Shown here piece after piece: positions 7,552-15,473 of a stretch of 23,820 nucleotides of DNA. Origin of the DNA: a virus; IMG/VR virus record IMGVR_UViG_3300022751_000039, positions 1-23,820 of that record; one strand, given 5' to 3'. The notes beneath the pieces are model-generated. The model saw only the letters and a list, made by a program, of their open reading frames with translations, searched no databases and had not been told where the DNA came from. Both the position numbers and the translations under genes were made by a program. Every line of letters begins with the position of its first letter. Position 1 is the first letter of the stretch.

Positions 7552-8022
7552 TCAAAAAGTTGTTGGGGGTGTGAAAAAATCGTGCAAATCCTTAATGGCC
7601 TGCTCTAATGTATTTACTTCAATAAACTTACCTCCTTGTAATTCGTTTGACTTTATGAAACGTATTTGTGCTTCACTTAATGAGTCGCCCGGTAATTTTA
7701 TATCTAACATCAATAACACGCCACGCCAGTACCCTGTTATATCTGTAACGCCTGCCAATACACCGATTGACTTTCGCTTTGATAGTGAAGATAAAAAATG
7801 TTTTTTATGCAGATCAAAAATCTGCACCAAGAAGTTAGGTATCTTATCCCCACAAACCCTCTTAACTTGGGCTTGTATAAAAGTATCTGGTATAAACTCA
7901 TTTGGTGTATGCCAAAAGTTACCACGGGTTTCAGGGTAGGTATTGTAAATATGTTGGAATACCTCTTGTTGGAGGCGGTCGTGGGTGTAATTTTCGCCTG
8001 TTTTTTGCTCTTTTTTATTCAT
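7552..8022 (-). CDS. VRR-NUC-like PD-(D/E)xK nuclease
   Basis: This 156-residue protein has the core of the VRR-NUC family: Glu20 in the first helix (RLQQEVFQHI), the WHTPNE segment (37-42), GVTDITGYWRGVLLMLDIK with Asp94 and Asp107-x-Lys109 as the metal-binding and catalytic set, and Q119 in the following helix (LSEAQIRFI). The family includes structure-selective nucleases and phage Holliday-junction-type resolvases. The stretch at about 44-88 is an insertion relative to the minimal domain. It closes the replication module and probably processes branched DNA before packaging. Confidence 0.8.
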   Translation of the reverse strand: MNKKEQKTGENYTHDRLQQEVFQHIYNTYPETRGNFWHTPNEFIPDTFIQAQVKRVCGDKIPNFLVQIFDLHKKHFLSSLSKRKSIGVLAGVTDITGYWRGVLLMLDIKLPGDSLSEAQIRFIKSNELQGGKFIEVNTLEQAIKDLHDFFTPPTTF

Positions 8023-8045
8023 TTTATTGATATTTTTTTAAAAGT

Positions 8046-8294
8046 GTGTAAACCTTCTTTTTCTTAACTAACTGATAATTTGTTATTTACGTTTTTGGTT
8101 TACAGAGTTTACGGTTTACACTACTATTTTTAAAAGTTTAAAACATTATACGCATATACAATACTCACATATATATCTTTCATTTTTAGTGTAAACTCTG
8201 TAAACTCTGTAAACTTTAGCTATAAAATGGCAAAAAAGGTTTACAGAGTTGCCCCAAAAGTTTACAGAGTTTGGGTAAAAGTTTACAGAGTTTT
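8046..8294. repeat. Iteron array with nine GTTTACA cores; candidate replication origin
   Basis: The core GTTTACA, or its complement TGTAAAC, occurs nine times: plus orientation at 8098, 8114, 8239, 8260 and 8281; minus at 8047, 8190, 8199 and 8208. The longer unit GTTTACAGAGTT is intact at 8098, 8239, 8260 and 8281; the last three are spaced exactly 21 bp. The minus-oriented trio forms 9-bp tandem repeats at 8191-8217. An AT-rich stretch (about 8121-8188) separates the groups. It lies between the VapE-like helicase and VRR-NUC genes. Iterons plus an AT-rich unwinding zone next to a replicative helicase suggest an origin; an operator or partition site is the alternative. Confidence 0.7.
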
Positions 8295-9527
8295 TCAAAA
8301 ATTAGCTTTCCTTTCTTCTGTTCCGGGCGTTACATATGGTGCGTATGGGTTTTTTTCATCTGCTAAATTCAATTTAACTATAACATACTTCCTAATAGTA
8401 GTTTTACCAAACTTAACATGATGCTGTTGCAAACCCATTTCTTTTAATATCATGCCTAATTTATTTTGAGATAGTAAAGTTTGGCTATGTATTTTAATAT
8501 AGCTTAATATTTCTGAATTAGTTAATTGGCAGGTTTCTCCAATACATTCCCCTGGCTTTCCAAAATATTTGGCAATCAATTCTTCTTCGGGGTTGCTCTG
8601 CTTAAAGTTAGATGTGCTTTCATTTAGTAGCTTGATTTCTTCTTTAGTTAATTGATACTCAAATCCCTGCTCATAAAGGCACCACGCCTCATAGAAAAGC
8701 AAATCCTTATTAATGGAATTATAATCATCATGGTGTATATCATTTACCAGTATAGGTAATATACGCCTGTTGCCTGTAGGATCGTTTAAAACCTCTTCTT
8801 CGTTGGTGGTGCCACATAACATAGCAATACGCAATAAGTCCTCGCTAACGCTGCCGTATGGCTTCCTGACGCTAAATGTTTCTTTAGATGTAATTGATTT
8901 AAGTTTCTTTTGCTCCGCTTTAGACTTGCCGCCCATCTCATCATCCATAATGATAATTTTCTTAGTCATAAGAATTTCATCATCTTTGCCAGCGTCTAAC
9001 TTACTCTCGGCATAATATTTTTTAAACTTTGCAGGAAGCAAGCGTCTAAACCACTCTGTTTTTCCGCTATTCTGGCCGCCACAAAGCACTAATAATAAAG
9101 GGCTGTGTTTATAGTGCATGGATGCAATCATACTCACATACCATTTTTTAATCCAAATATTAGCGTGTGGAGTATCGGTAGCTATAGACGCAATGAGTTT
9201 GTCAATATATCCAGTTTTAATAACAGGCTCGTTTTCCTTGTAGTAATTTGCTAATTCGTGGAATGGATTATACGTTTCTATAAAGTCGCTGAAAAGTATT
9301 GATTTAACAAGTTCTTTGCTGGATTTTGGATAGTTGGTTTTGATGTTAACATATATTGAATTTACAATACTATCATCAATTGGAGCCTCATTTAATTCTA
9401 AATTTCGGCTAATAGCGTTTAATCTTAAATTATAATTCTTGCTAAGAAAAAACTTAATATCTAATACGCAATTATTCGTTTTAGGCAACTCTTCACCCTC
9501 ATGGGCAATCTTTAATTTTTTAGCCAT
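8295..9527 (-). CDS. VapE-like SF3-type replicative helicase/ATPase
   Basis: This 410-residue protein has Walker A GGQNSGKT (150-157), Walker B KKIIIMDDE (about 189-197), the polar region SITSKETFSVRKPYG and the GTTNEEEVLNDPTGNRR block (239-255), all diagnostic of the virulence-associated E (VapE) family. A C-terminal tail after about residue 330 looks like a winged helix. It has no primase domain of its own; the primase is encoded separately at 12470-13447. It would unwind DNA at the phage origin, and the iteron array starts right at its stop codon. It begins one base after the Pif1-like gene's stop. Confidence 0.85.
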   Translation of the reverse strand: MAKKLKIAHEGEELPKTNNCVLDIKFFLSKNYNLRLNAISRNLELNEAPIDDSIVNSIYVNIKTNYPKSSKELVKSILFSDFIETYNPFHELANYYKENEPVIKTGYIDKLIASIATDTPHANIWIKKWYVSMIASMHYKHSPLLLVLCGGQNSGKTEWFRRLLPAKFKKYYAESKLDAGKDDEILMTKKIIIMDDEMGGKSKAEQKKLKSITSKETFSVRKPYGSVSEDLLRIAMLCGTTNEEEVLNDPTGNRRILPILVNDIHHDDYNSINKDLLFYEAWCLYEQGFEYQLTKEEIKLLNESTSNFKQSNPEEELIAKYFGKPGECIGETCQLTNSEILSYIKIHSQTLLSQNKLGMILKEMGLQQHHVKFGKTTIRKYVIVKLNLADEKNPYAPYVTPGTEERKANF

Positions 9528-9528
9528 G

Positions 9529-10710
9529 TTACCTATTAACTATAATATTTAAACCTTCGGGTGACTTTACACGGGATAACGCTACATATAATTGGCCTTT
9601 AGAAAAGCAGGGTAGTGACAGATCAATGTTTACCTTATCAAAAGTTAGCCCCTGACTTTTATGTATGCTTAATGCGTATGCTAATTTAATAGGGTATTGG
9701 GTTATGCTGCCAATTTCTTTAAGTTCTAATTTGCGCTTTTTTTCGTCTAAAACGTATTCGTATTTAGTAAATTCCATTGGCTCAATAGCATACTCAACAC
9801 CATTAACATCAATGAAATATTGACCTTTTTTATTTATGAATATGCCAAGCGTACCGTTTACTAAATCATTGTTTTTTGAATTAGCTAAGTACATAATTTT
9901 GCATCCGTGCTTAACAGTAATTAAATTTTCAATATTAAATTCGTCTGCTTTGGCGTTGCCTGTTACGGTTGCAGTAAAAACTAACTCCTCACCATCTAAT
10001 TTAGATAAGCCATTTTTATTATAAGTATGTACGGTGGAATTGTGAGGGGCTAATATAATACCTTCCTGATGTGTTTTAGTTAGAAACTTTTTAAAATAAT
10101 CACTTTTTCCGCCATCTCTGATAATATTTAGATGGGATATAAATTCTTCATTGCTTTGGCGCAATACTTCGTCTAATTCTATCTTTTCAGGTTTTAAATC
10201 TTCAAATATGCCAGCGTGGTAAAATTCTTCACCCTGATAAGTTTGATATAAAATACTTCGTGTATTATCGTTAAGCACCGCGGGTAATTGTTTTAGATCG
10301 CCTACAAAAATAATCTGCATAGCTTGTAGCCCTTTGCAGCCATTTTTTAATAAAGTCCAATTCATTGCATCCAGTATATCAGGGCGCAACATTGAAACCT
10401 CATCTATAAATATGCAATCAACCGCCTGTAATAGTTTTCGCTTTTCTGCCTTTATAAAATTGCAGGTTGAAAAATCTAACACACCATAAGGGCGCAAAGA
10501 AAACATAGAGTGTATAGTTTGCCCATTTATGTTAGTGGCTGCTATGCCTGTAGGTGCAATGGCTACTATATTTTTACCTTGCTGTTTTAGTAAGTCAATG
10601 GCCTTTTTAACTACAAAAGACTTACCAGTTCCGGCCTTCCCAGTAAGAAAGACGTTCTTGCCTTCCTGTATTTTATCTATGAATAACTGTTGTTTACTTG
10701 ATAGTTTCAT
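9529..10710 (-). CDS. Pif1/RecD-like SF1B DNA helicase
   Basis: This 393-residue protein has a complete SF1 motif set: Walker A GKAGTGKS (24-31), motif Ia APTGIAA (52-58), Walker B FIDEVSML (101-108), motif III FVGDLKQLP (135-143), motif V SIHKSQGLTFDKV (about 348-360) and motif VI YVALSRVKSPEGL near residues 375-387. These are the Pif1-like (AAA_30 plus UvrD_C_2) signatures. It probably moves 5'-3' and helps remove obstacles or structures during phage replication or recombination. It is encoded between the 51-residue HTH and VapE-like genes. Confidence 0.9.
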   Translation of the reverse strand: MKLSSKQQLFIDKIQEGKNVFLTGKAGTGKSFVVKKAIDLLKQQGKNIVAIAPTGIAATNINGQTIHSMFSLRPYGVLDFSTCNFIKAEKRKLLQAVDCIFIDEVSMLRPDILDAMNWTLLKNGCKGLQAMQIIFVGDLKQLPAVLNDNTRSILYQTYQGEEFYHAGIFEDLKPEKIELDEVLRQSNEEFISHLNIIRDGGKSDYFKKFLTKTHQEGIILAPHNSTVHTYNKNGLSKLDGEELVFTATVTGNAKADEFNIENLITVKHGCKIMYLANSKNNDLVNGTLGIFINKKGQYFIDVNGVEYAIEPMEFTKYEYVLDEKKRKLELKEIGSITQYPIKLAYALSIHKSQGLTFDKVNIDLSLPCFSKGQLYVALSRVKSPEGLNIIVNR

Positions 10711-10742
10711 TTTACTAATTGTAAAAGTTTTTAGGCGAAAAA

Positions 10743-10898
10743 TTAAGCTGCAATTATCAAAACTGCTCCTTTAATTTTGACCGATTTTAATTCCTTGGTT
10801 TGTATTTGTTTATTTATAGTCGGTCTGCTAACATTATATGCCTTTGAATATTCACTCTTAGTGTATACTTTTTCAGGCTCAATAACTATTTTTTGCAT
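10743..10898 (-). CDS. Small helix-turn-helix DNA-binding protein (51 aa)
   Basis: The ATG at 10896-10898 gives a 51-residue protein starting MQKIVIEPEKVYTKSEYSKA. Residues 13-42 form a likely HTH: YTKSEYSKAYNVSRPTINKQI followed by a short strand pair, like excisionase/MerR-type minimal HTH domains. It lies in the 221-bp gap between the SF2 and Pif1-like helicase genes, same strand. It could be an Xis-like architectural factor, an initiator accessory protein or a regulator. The repeat TGCAATATACTAAT lies just upstream of its start. Confidence 0.65.
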   Translation of the reverse strand: MQKIVIEPEKVYTKSEYSKAYNVSRPTINKQIQTKELKSVKIKGAVLIIAA

Positions 10899-10931
10899 GG
10901 TGCAATATACTAATATTTTACAATATGTAAA

Positions 10932-12473
10932 CTATTTAAGTACAAAATCCGTATAAAATATTTTACCTTTTTCTTTTTTCAACATAGTTGATTGCACGTT
11001 ATACCACTTATCAGAATAGCCCATACAGGTGCCAAAGTCACGTAAGAAATTATCGCTATCATTATTTTCTATTTGCTTTTGCCTATTCGACTTAGCCACT
11101 CTGATAGCGAATTGTAATTTTTGTTTTATTTTAGCGTATACAGATAATTCCTGCGCATTGAGTGATGACAATCTGCGCCCTACTAATTGCTCATACTTTG
11201 CTGTAATATCAATTAATACCCCTTGCTTTAACTCCGCTTCGTCTAAAGGCTGTTCATGTTGGCAGTATTCGCAAACCCTCGCCATTAACGATATAATGCT
11301 GCCACAATTAAAGCACTCCTTAATAGTGTACGTTCCGAGCGCATCGGTTTCTTTTTTCTTATCCTCTTGCGCTTTCCATAATTCGCTCCAATTCCTGTCA
11401 AAATAATAAAGTCCATGCCTGCGCCAGTTATCGCCGTAATCATAGCTTTTAAATTTCATAGGCATAGGATGTGGCTTTTTTCTGTTTGCCCTAAACATAC
11501 TTTGCATATAAAGTATAAAGCTACCAAACGCCCTGTATAACATTAATAAATCAACTTCTGGAAAATCGAAGCCAGTTGTGTAACTTGAAACGGAAACTAA
11601 AATATCGCACCCACTTTTTAAATCCTTAAATTTACTTATTTCTTTTTCTTCTGTTGTGCCAATAGACTTTAACAATTCCGTTTTACTATGCCCAATAGCG
11701 CAATTAAAACCGGCTTCCATAAGTTTATTGTAGGTATCATGTGCATTCTTTATAGACGCACAAAAAACCATACACTTAGTAAACTTACCCTGTTCATTAC
11801 GCAAATCTTCAATTAACCCATCATATAATCCAGATTGCGAAAACCATTCGTTTTGGGATGTTTCGGTATACTCACCGCTTGCATTTTTAGTAAGGTGGTT
11901 TTCCATTTCCTTTTTACCCCGTGCGATATGCTGATTAGTACAAATCCAATCGTTTTGAATAAACCAGTCTATCTGCTCACTTGGGATGCAGTCTTTATAA
12001 TATATCGGTAAATGTTTGGCATACTTATAATGCGGGGTTGCTGTGAAGCCTGCCGTTAACCTATTATGCAGGTAGTCAAGTATTTTATTAAAAATACCGC
12101 TGTGGCATTCATCAACTAATGTAATTACTTTTTTAGGCAAGTTATTGAATTGATCTAAAAGATATATTCTGCTAATCAGCGTTTGCGCCATTGCCACATA
12201 AACTTTGCCACACTCCACTTGCAAATTATCGGGTGTATTTGGGTTAATACCGATTGCCTTTGCTTCCTTTATATTTTGTACGTAAATGTTTATTCGGTCT
12301 GTTAAAATCAATACGGGACTACCTTTAGCGGCAGCATTCCACGCAATAGTAACAAACTGCTTAGTTTTGCCAGTCCCGCCCGGTGCCTGTACTATTATAT
12401 GCTCTTTGTCACGCATAGCAATAGCAGCTAATTTATTATGGTTTATTTGATAATCACGTAATTGAAAACTCAT
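10932..12473 (-). CDS. SF2 DEAD/DEAH-family (DECH) helicase with zinc ribbon
   Basis: This 513-residue protein shows Walker A APGGTGKT (30-37), motif Ia LILTDR (55-60), DECH box (121-124), motif III FTATPH (143-148), and a C-terminal RecA domain with MVFCASIKNAHDTY, VSSYTTGFDFPEV and arginine finger QSMFRANR. After the helicase core come four Cys, CxxC and CxxC (about 387/390 and 401/404), forming a zinc ribbon. It resembles UvsW or type III restriction-like SF2 helicases found in phage replication modules. Its start overlaps the primase stop (ATGA). No nuclease domain is present. Confidence 0.85.
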   Translation of the reverse strand: MSFQLRDYQINHNKLAAIAMRDKEHIIVQAPGGTGKTKQFVTIAWNAAAKGSPVLILTDRINIYVQNIKEAKAIGINPNTPDNLQVECGKVYVAMAQTLISRIYLLDQFNNLPKKVITLVDECHSGIFNKILDYLHNRLTAGFTATPHYKYAKHLPIYYKDCIPSEQIDWFIQNDWICTNQHIARGKKEMENHLTKNASGEYTETSQNEWFSQSGLYDGLIEDLRNEQGKFTKCMVFCASIKNAHDTYNKLMEAGFNCAIGHSKTELLKSIGTTEEKEISKFKDLKSGCDILVSVSSYTTGFDFPEVDLLMLYRAFGSFILYMQSMFRANRKKPHPMPMKFKSYDYGDNWRRHGLYYFDRNWSELWKAQEDKKKETDALGTYTIKECFNCGSIISLMARVCEYCQHEQPLDEAELKQGVLIDITAKYEQLVGRRLSSLNAQELSVYAKIKQKLQFAIRVAKSNRQKQIENNDSDNFLRDFGTCMGYSDKWYNVQSTMLKKEKGKIFYTDFVLK

Positions 12474-13447
12474 ATCAAATTATCTAAAATGTAATCACAT
12501 AAATCATAACCTTTTGGGTTGTTACCCGGTATGCAATCAACACACCAATCGGCGGTAATAAGATTTCGGAGTTGTGTGCATTTATCTAACCATGCTTGCT
12601 CTGCTCCACAATCCGGAATTAGGCTTATCGTTCGGCCTTTCAATACTTGGCAACGTTGCGCTGATAAGTTGGTTAATGATCCGCTTGCAAGCCAAATAAA
12701 ATCGGGATAAATAACGGATGCAACAATGGCCGTCTTTTCTGATTCAACTATTTTAATAGCAGCATCTGGTCGTTTGGTAAGTAGATGTTCACCAAACAAA
12801 CATTGCGATAAAACATAGTCTTTCATTCTTGCGGCCTGATGTACCCATGTTATTAATGGCTTTGGCTCTTTTATTCGCTTGCCAGTTTCTGGATTGTACA
12901 CCATTATTTTACCGCCTCTGATTCTGCCATCTACATCAAACTGCCAAAAGATATTAGCCCCGTGCCAATGCTTAGACGTGCCAAGATTATACTTTAGAAT
13001 TAATGCGTTTGCAGTAGCTTCATCAAATATTTTCACAAGCCAATTAGTAAAGTAATTTACCGTCCCGTTTGGCGGTTCTAATCTAATCGTTGATATTGCA
13101 AGGTTATTATCGGTGTACGATGTCGGCAAATCAACGGCAGCGACAAACTTCCAGTTATTATCTTCGGGGGGCATATTGCAGAAATTAACCAACCACAACA
13201 AAGCGTCCGTATATCCGAAGCCCTGCACCGCCATCACAAAATCAATAACATCACCGCTTTTACCACTAGAAAAGCATTTGAATATATTTTTTGTCGGGTG
13301 AACTGTAAACGATGGTGTACGCTCGTTGCTAAACGGTGACGCTCCCTTATACCCGCTACCGTCACGTTTTAGCTGTACAAAATGGCCTATAACATCGACT
13401 ATGTTGGCCTTTTCTTTTACGTACTTTATTTGTTCGAGTTTGGTCAT
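12470..13447 (-). CDS. DnaG-like primase fragment: degenerate CHC2 domain plus Toprim-like (DUF6371-type) region
   Basis: This 325-residue protein begins with a CHC2-type primase zinc-binding fold (YKGASPFSNERTPSFTVHP, then KNIFKCFSSGKSGDVIDFV). However, the zinc ligands expected as C, H, C, C are Ser37, Ser40, Cys58 and Ser61, so zinc binding is doubtful. The C-terminal half has the Toprim-like glutamate VESEKTA (near 232-238), the IWLASGSLTNL block and LIPDCGAEQAW (near 275-285), as in Bacteroidota mobile-element primases. It would synthesise RNA primers for phage replication together with the separately encoded VapE helicase. It overlaps both neighbours by ATGA. Confidence 0.8.
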   Translation of the reverse strand: MTKLEQIKYVKEKANIVDVIGHFVQLKRDGSGYKGASPFSNERTPSFTVHPTKNIFKCFSSGKSGDVIDFVMAVQGFGYTDALLWLVNFCNMPPEDNNWKFVAAVDLPTSYTDNNLAISTIRLEPPNGTVNYFTNWLVKIFDEATANALILKYNLGTSKHWHGANIFWQFDVDGRIRGGKIMVYNPETGKRIKEPKPLITWVHQAARMKDYVLSQCLFGEHLLTKRPDAAIKIVESEKTAIVASVIYPDFIWLASGSLTNLSAQRCQVLKGRTISLIPDCGAEQAWLDKCTQLRNLITADWCVDCIPGNNPKGYDLCDYILDNLI

Positions 13448-14094
13448 GCCTCGACCTCCATATTTAAGTCGTGCAAAGTTTCTTTGTATTTGAAATTTCT
13501 AACAACCAATAAGCATCTTTTATAGAATTGCTCGCCTATCATATTAGACTTCATTAAATTACATGTCTTACAAGCAGGCACTAAATTGGCAATAACGTTT
13601 GTTCCGCCTTTTGAAATAGGGTAATAGTGGTCGAGGTGCCAAGTTCTTCCATCTAAGTTTCTTGAACAATAGATGCATTTAAATTCATTTACTTTTAAAA
13701 CTGATAGAATTTGATAAGGTGTTATTTTTAATTCACACCTATTATTTGCGCCAGCCGCCTTTTCCTTACACTTAAAGGCAAGCATTGTAGAATATTCTTT
13801 TTCAGAAATATTATCTACAACCTTTCTAATATGTATTGAATAAAGTGGTATATGTAATTCCTCTGTTATGTGAAACTTTATATTTTGTGTCGGGTCTAAC
13901 TTTAAATTAAAGTACTCAATCATTAAATATAAAAGGTTCATTTCTCTGCCATCTATATTTACATAAACGTCTTTAGAGTTTGGCGGTCTAAACGCCTTGC
14001 ATTTTATATCTTTTTTGCCCCTAATAAAAAATGCGTATCCGTCTGTATGAATAAAATAGTTTTTTGACGATCTGATTTTTACAAATTTTTCCAT
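13444..14094 (-). CDS. HNH endonuclease, probably a free-standing homing endonuclease
   Basis: This 216-residue protein has a C-terminal HNH domain with zinc knuckles C140-x2-C143 and C175-x2-C178, the ββα catalytic core HLDHYYP with His153, Asp155 and His156, and Asn170 in NVIANLVPACKTC. The N-terminal half (KNYFIHTDGYAFFIRG, then YVNIDGREMNLLYLMIEYF) resembles NUMOD4-type DNA-recognition regions of phage homing enzymes. It is inserted between a regulator gene and the primase gene, overlapping the primase start by ATGA. A terminator-like hairpin precedes its ATG. A packaging HNH role is unlikely, because the terminase region is elsewhere. Confidence 0.8.
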   Translation of the reverse strand: MEKFVKIRSSKNYFIHTDGYAFFIRGKKDIKCKAFRPPNSKDVYVNIDGREMNLLYLMIEYFNLKLDPTQNIKFHITEELHIPLYSIHIRKVVDNISEKEYSTMLAFKCKEKAAGANNRCELKITPYQILSVLKVNEFKCIYCSRNLDGRTWHLDHYYPISKGGTNVIANLVPACKTCNLMKSNMIGEQFYKRCLLVVRNFKYKETLHDLNMEVEA

Positions 14095-14097
14095 AAT

Positions 14098-14147
14098 AAA
14101 AAATCCTTATCGGGTTCAAGGTGTGCATACCCATCCCCCAATAAGGA
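14098..14147 (-). terminator. Hairpin plus T-tract: intrinsic terminator or attenuator before the HNH gene
   Basis: Read on the minus strand, TCCTTATTGGG (14137-14147) can pair with CCCGATAAGGA (14104-14114) to form an 11-bp stem with one G-U pair and a 22-base loop, followed at once by six T (14098-14103). The wobble pair is good only in the minus-strand RNA, consistent with the direction of transcription. The T-run ends three bases before the HNH ATG. It may stop or attenuate read-through from the early genes into the HNH/primase part. Confidence 0.6.
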
Positions 14148-14201
14148 CTAAAAATTCTTTGTTAGGCAAATGCACTTGCCGTTTTAATACCCTGCAATAT
14201 A

Positions 14202-14531
14202 CTAATTTTCTTTCAAAATTACTACCCCATGCCCTTTTCTTTTCAACCCATTATCGTATAATACAGCTAATTTATGATGTATTGCTTGCTCCGATTTGCC
14301 TATCTTTTTACCAACTTCCCTATAAGACATGCGCATATAATTTCTCCGCAAAAATCTAACTTCTGCTTGCGTCCAGTAAACATTTTTACCGTCAATAAAT
14401 GACTTTGCAGCCTCGGATTCTATATCATTGGCTAATCTTTCAGCACCTCCATACTTATTAATAAGTCCGTTAAAGATAGCCAGCAACTCCCTGCCGCCAT
14501 CACTCCATTCCTGCATTTCGTGTTGGTTCAT
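14202..14531 (-). CDS. Myb/GcrA-like helix-turn-helix protein
   Basis: In this 109-residue protein the C-terminal region (about 53-99) reads WTQAEVRFLRRNYMRMSYRE then VGKKIGKSEQAIHHKLAVL. This pattern of Trp, three helices and a recognition helix is typical of SANT/GcrA-like DNA-binding domains common in phages. The N-terminal 45 residues are helical and may mediate dimerisation. It probably regulates phage transcription; target unknown. Its ATG overlaps the stop of the methyltransferase gene by one base (TAATG). The terminator-like hairpin follows its stop by about 55 bases. Confidence 0.7.
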   Translation of the reverse strand: MNQHEMQEWSDGGRELLAIFNGLINKYGGAERLANDIESEAAKSFIDGKNVYWTQAEVRFLRRNYMRMSYREVGKKIGKSEQAIHHKLAVLYDNGLKRKGHGVVILKEN

Positions 14532-15472
14532 TAGAAAAGGTTGGTTTGGTTTAAAATTGTTTTACATCGTTTATTCCCCATGTCAACATATTTTTTTTCT
14601 ATATCAAAACCAATAAAATTACGGCTTTCTTTTGCTGACATGGCGCATTCGGTTCCGCTACCAGAAAAAGGAACTATTACTAAATCAGATTTTCTGCTGC
14701 AAGTATTTATTAAATATCTTGTTAGCTTTTCAGGTTTTACGGTATCATGTTCATATAAACCTGTTACATGGCCTTCTTGGCTAAATTTCAAAACATCCAT
14801 TTTATATTGCTCAATAGGTGTAAATGGCCTTCTATTTAAATCATACGATCTTCTTAGCTCCACATATGGCTTTGTTAAAAAAGGGTGGCACCACGACTGT
14901 AGCTTTTTATATAAATCTTCAGTTATAAACATGGGTTCTGTTTTGTCTAAACTTAGACATGCAGATGCAACGCCACCTCCATTACATGCTGTACCTAAGG
15001 CTTGGTTAATGTCTTTAAGTACAAGCCGTCCTTTAGATTTAATAATCTCAGATCTTATGTAATCTCGTTCAATAAAATTTAAATGTTCATCTTTACTTGA
15101 ATACAACAACAATCGCTCTGTAGTATTTATAAATCCTCTGGCATCCTCAGGTTTAATCTTGTTTGTTTGCCTATCATAAATATGTATACATACATTGCTA
15201 ACTATATTGAAAAGTTTATCTAATAATATTTGTGAATAAGCTATTTTTTTTCCGTCGCCGTACCAAATCAAATTCCCGTTGTCAGCAAGAATCCTTTTAC
15301 ACTCAATAGCCCATTTTTCAACATCTTTTAAATAATGCTCAAATGATTTCCATATAAAATCAAAATCTCCCTTTACTTCAAAATAAGGTGGGTCAGCTAT
15401 AATAAGTTGGGCACATTTATCTGGTAAAGAATTATTTAAAAAATCAAGGTGGTATATTTTGTTTAATTCCAT
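14531..15472 (-). CDS. Orphan beta-class DNA methyltransferase (DPPY)
   Basis: This 313-residue protein has catalytic motif IV DPPY (27-30) near the N-terminus and the SAM-binding motif I FSGSGTE (about 269-275) near the C-terminus, the circular order of beta-class N6-adenine or N4-cytosine methyltransferases. The 130-240 region between them would hold the target-recognition segment. No restriction endonuclease is adjacent, so its likely use is to modify phage DNA against host restriction or for regulation. It lies one base after the 74-residue gene's stop and overlaps the HTH gene start. Confidence 0.85.
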   Translation of the reverse strand: MELNKIYHLDFLNNSLPDKCAQLIIADPPYFEVKGDFDFIWKSFEHYLKDVEKWAIECKRILADNGNLIWYGDGKKIAYSQILLDKLFNIVSNVCIHIYDRQTNKIKPEDARGFINTTERLLLYSSKDEHLNFIERDYIRSEIIKSKGRLVLKDINQALGTACNGGGVASACLSLDKTEPMFITEDLYKKLQSWCHPFLTKPYVELRRSYDLNRRPFTPIEQYKMDVLKFSQEGHVTGLYEHDTVKPEKLTRYLINTCSRKSDLVIVPFSGSGTECAMSAKESRNFIGFDIEKKYVDMGNKRCKTILNQTNLF

Positions 15473-15473
15473 T

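Noticed and set aside
7571-8067. Plus-strand ORFs opposite the VRR-NUC gene
   Set aside because: Antisense shadows of a well-supported nuclease gene; their content mirrors the sense codons.
8227-8421. Plus-strand ORF of 64 residues with repeated KVYRV motif
   Set aside because: The repeat arises because iterons are spaced 21 bp, a multiple of three; the frame then runs antisense through the end of the VapE gene. Iterons explain it better than a protein.
14104-14150. tRNA-like GGTTCAA within the hairpin loop region
   Set aside because: No acceptor, D-arm or anticodon-arm pairing of the right lengths; the hairpin with T-tract explains the structure.
14541-15062. Plus-strand 173-residue ORF opposite the DPPY methyltransferase
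   Set aside because: It is a shadow of a gene with clear motifs; there is no start context and no domain.
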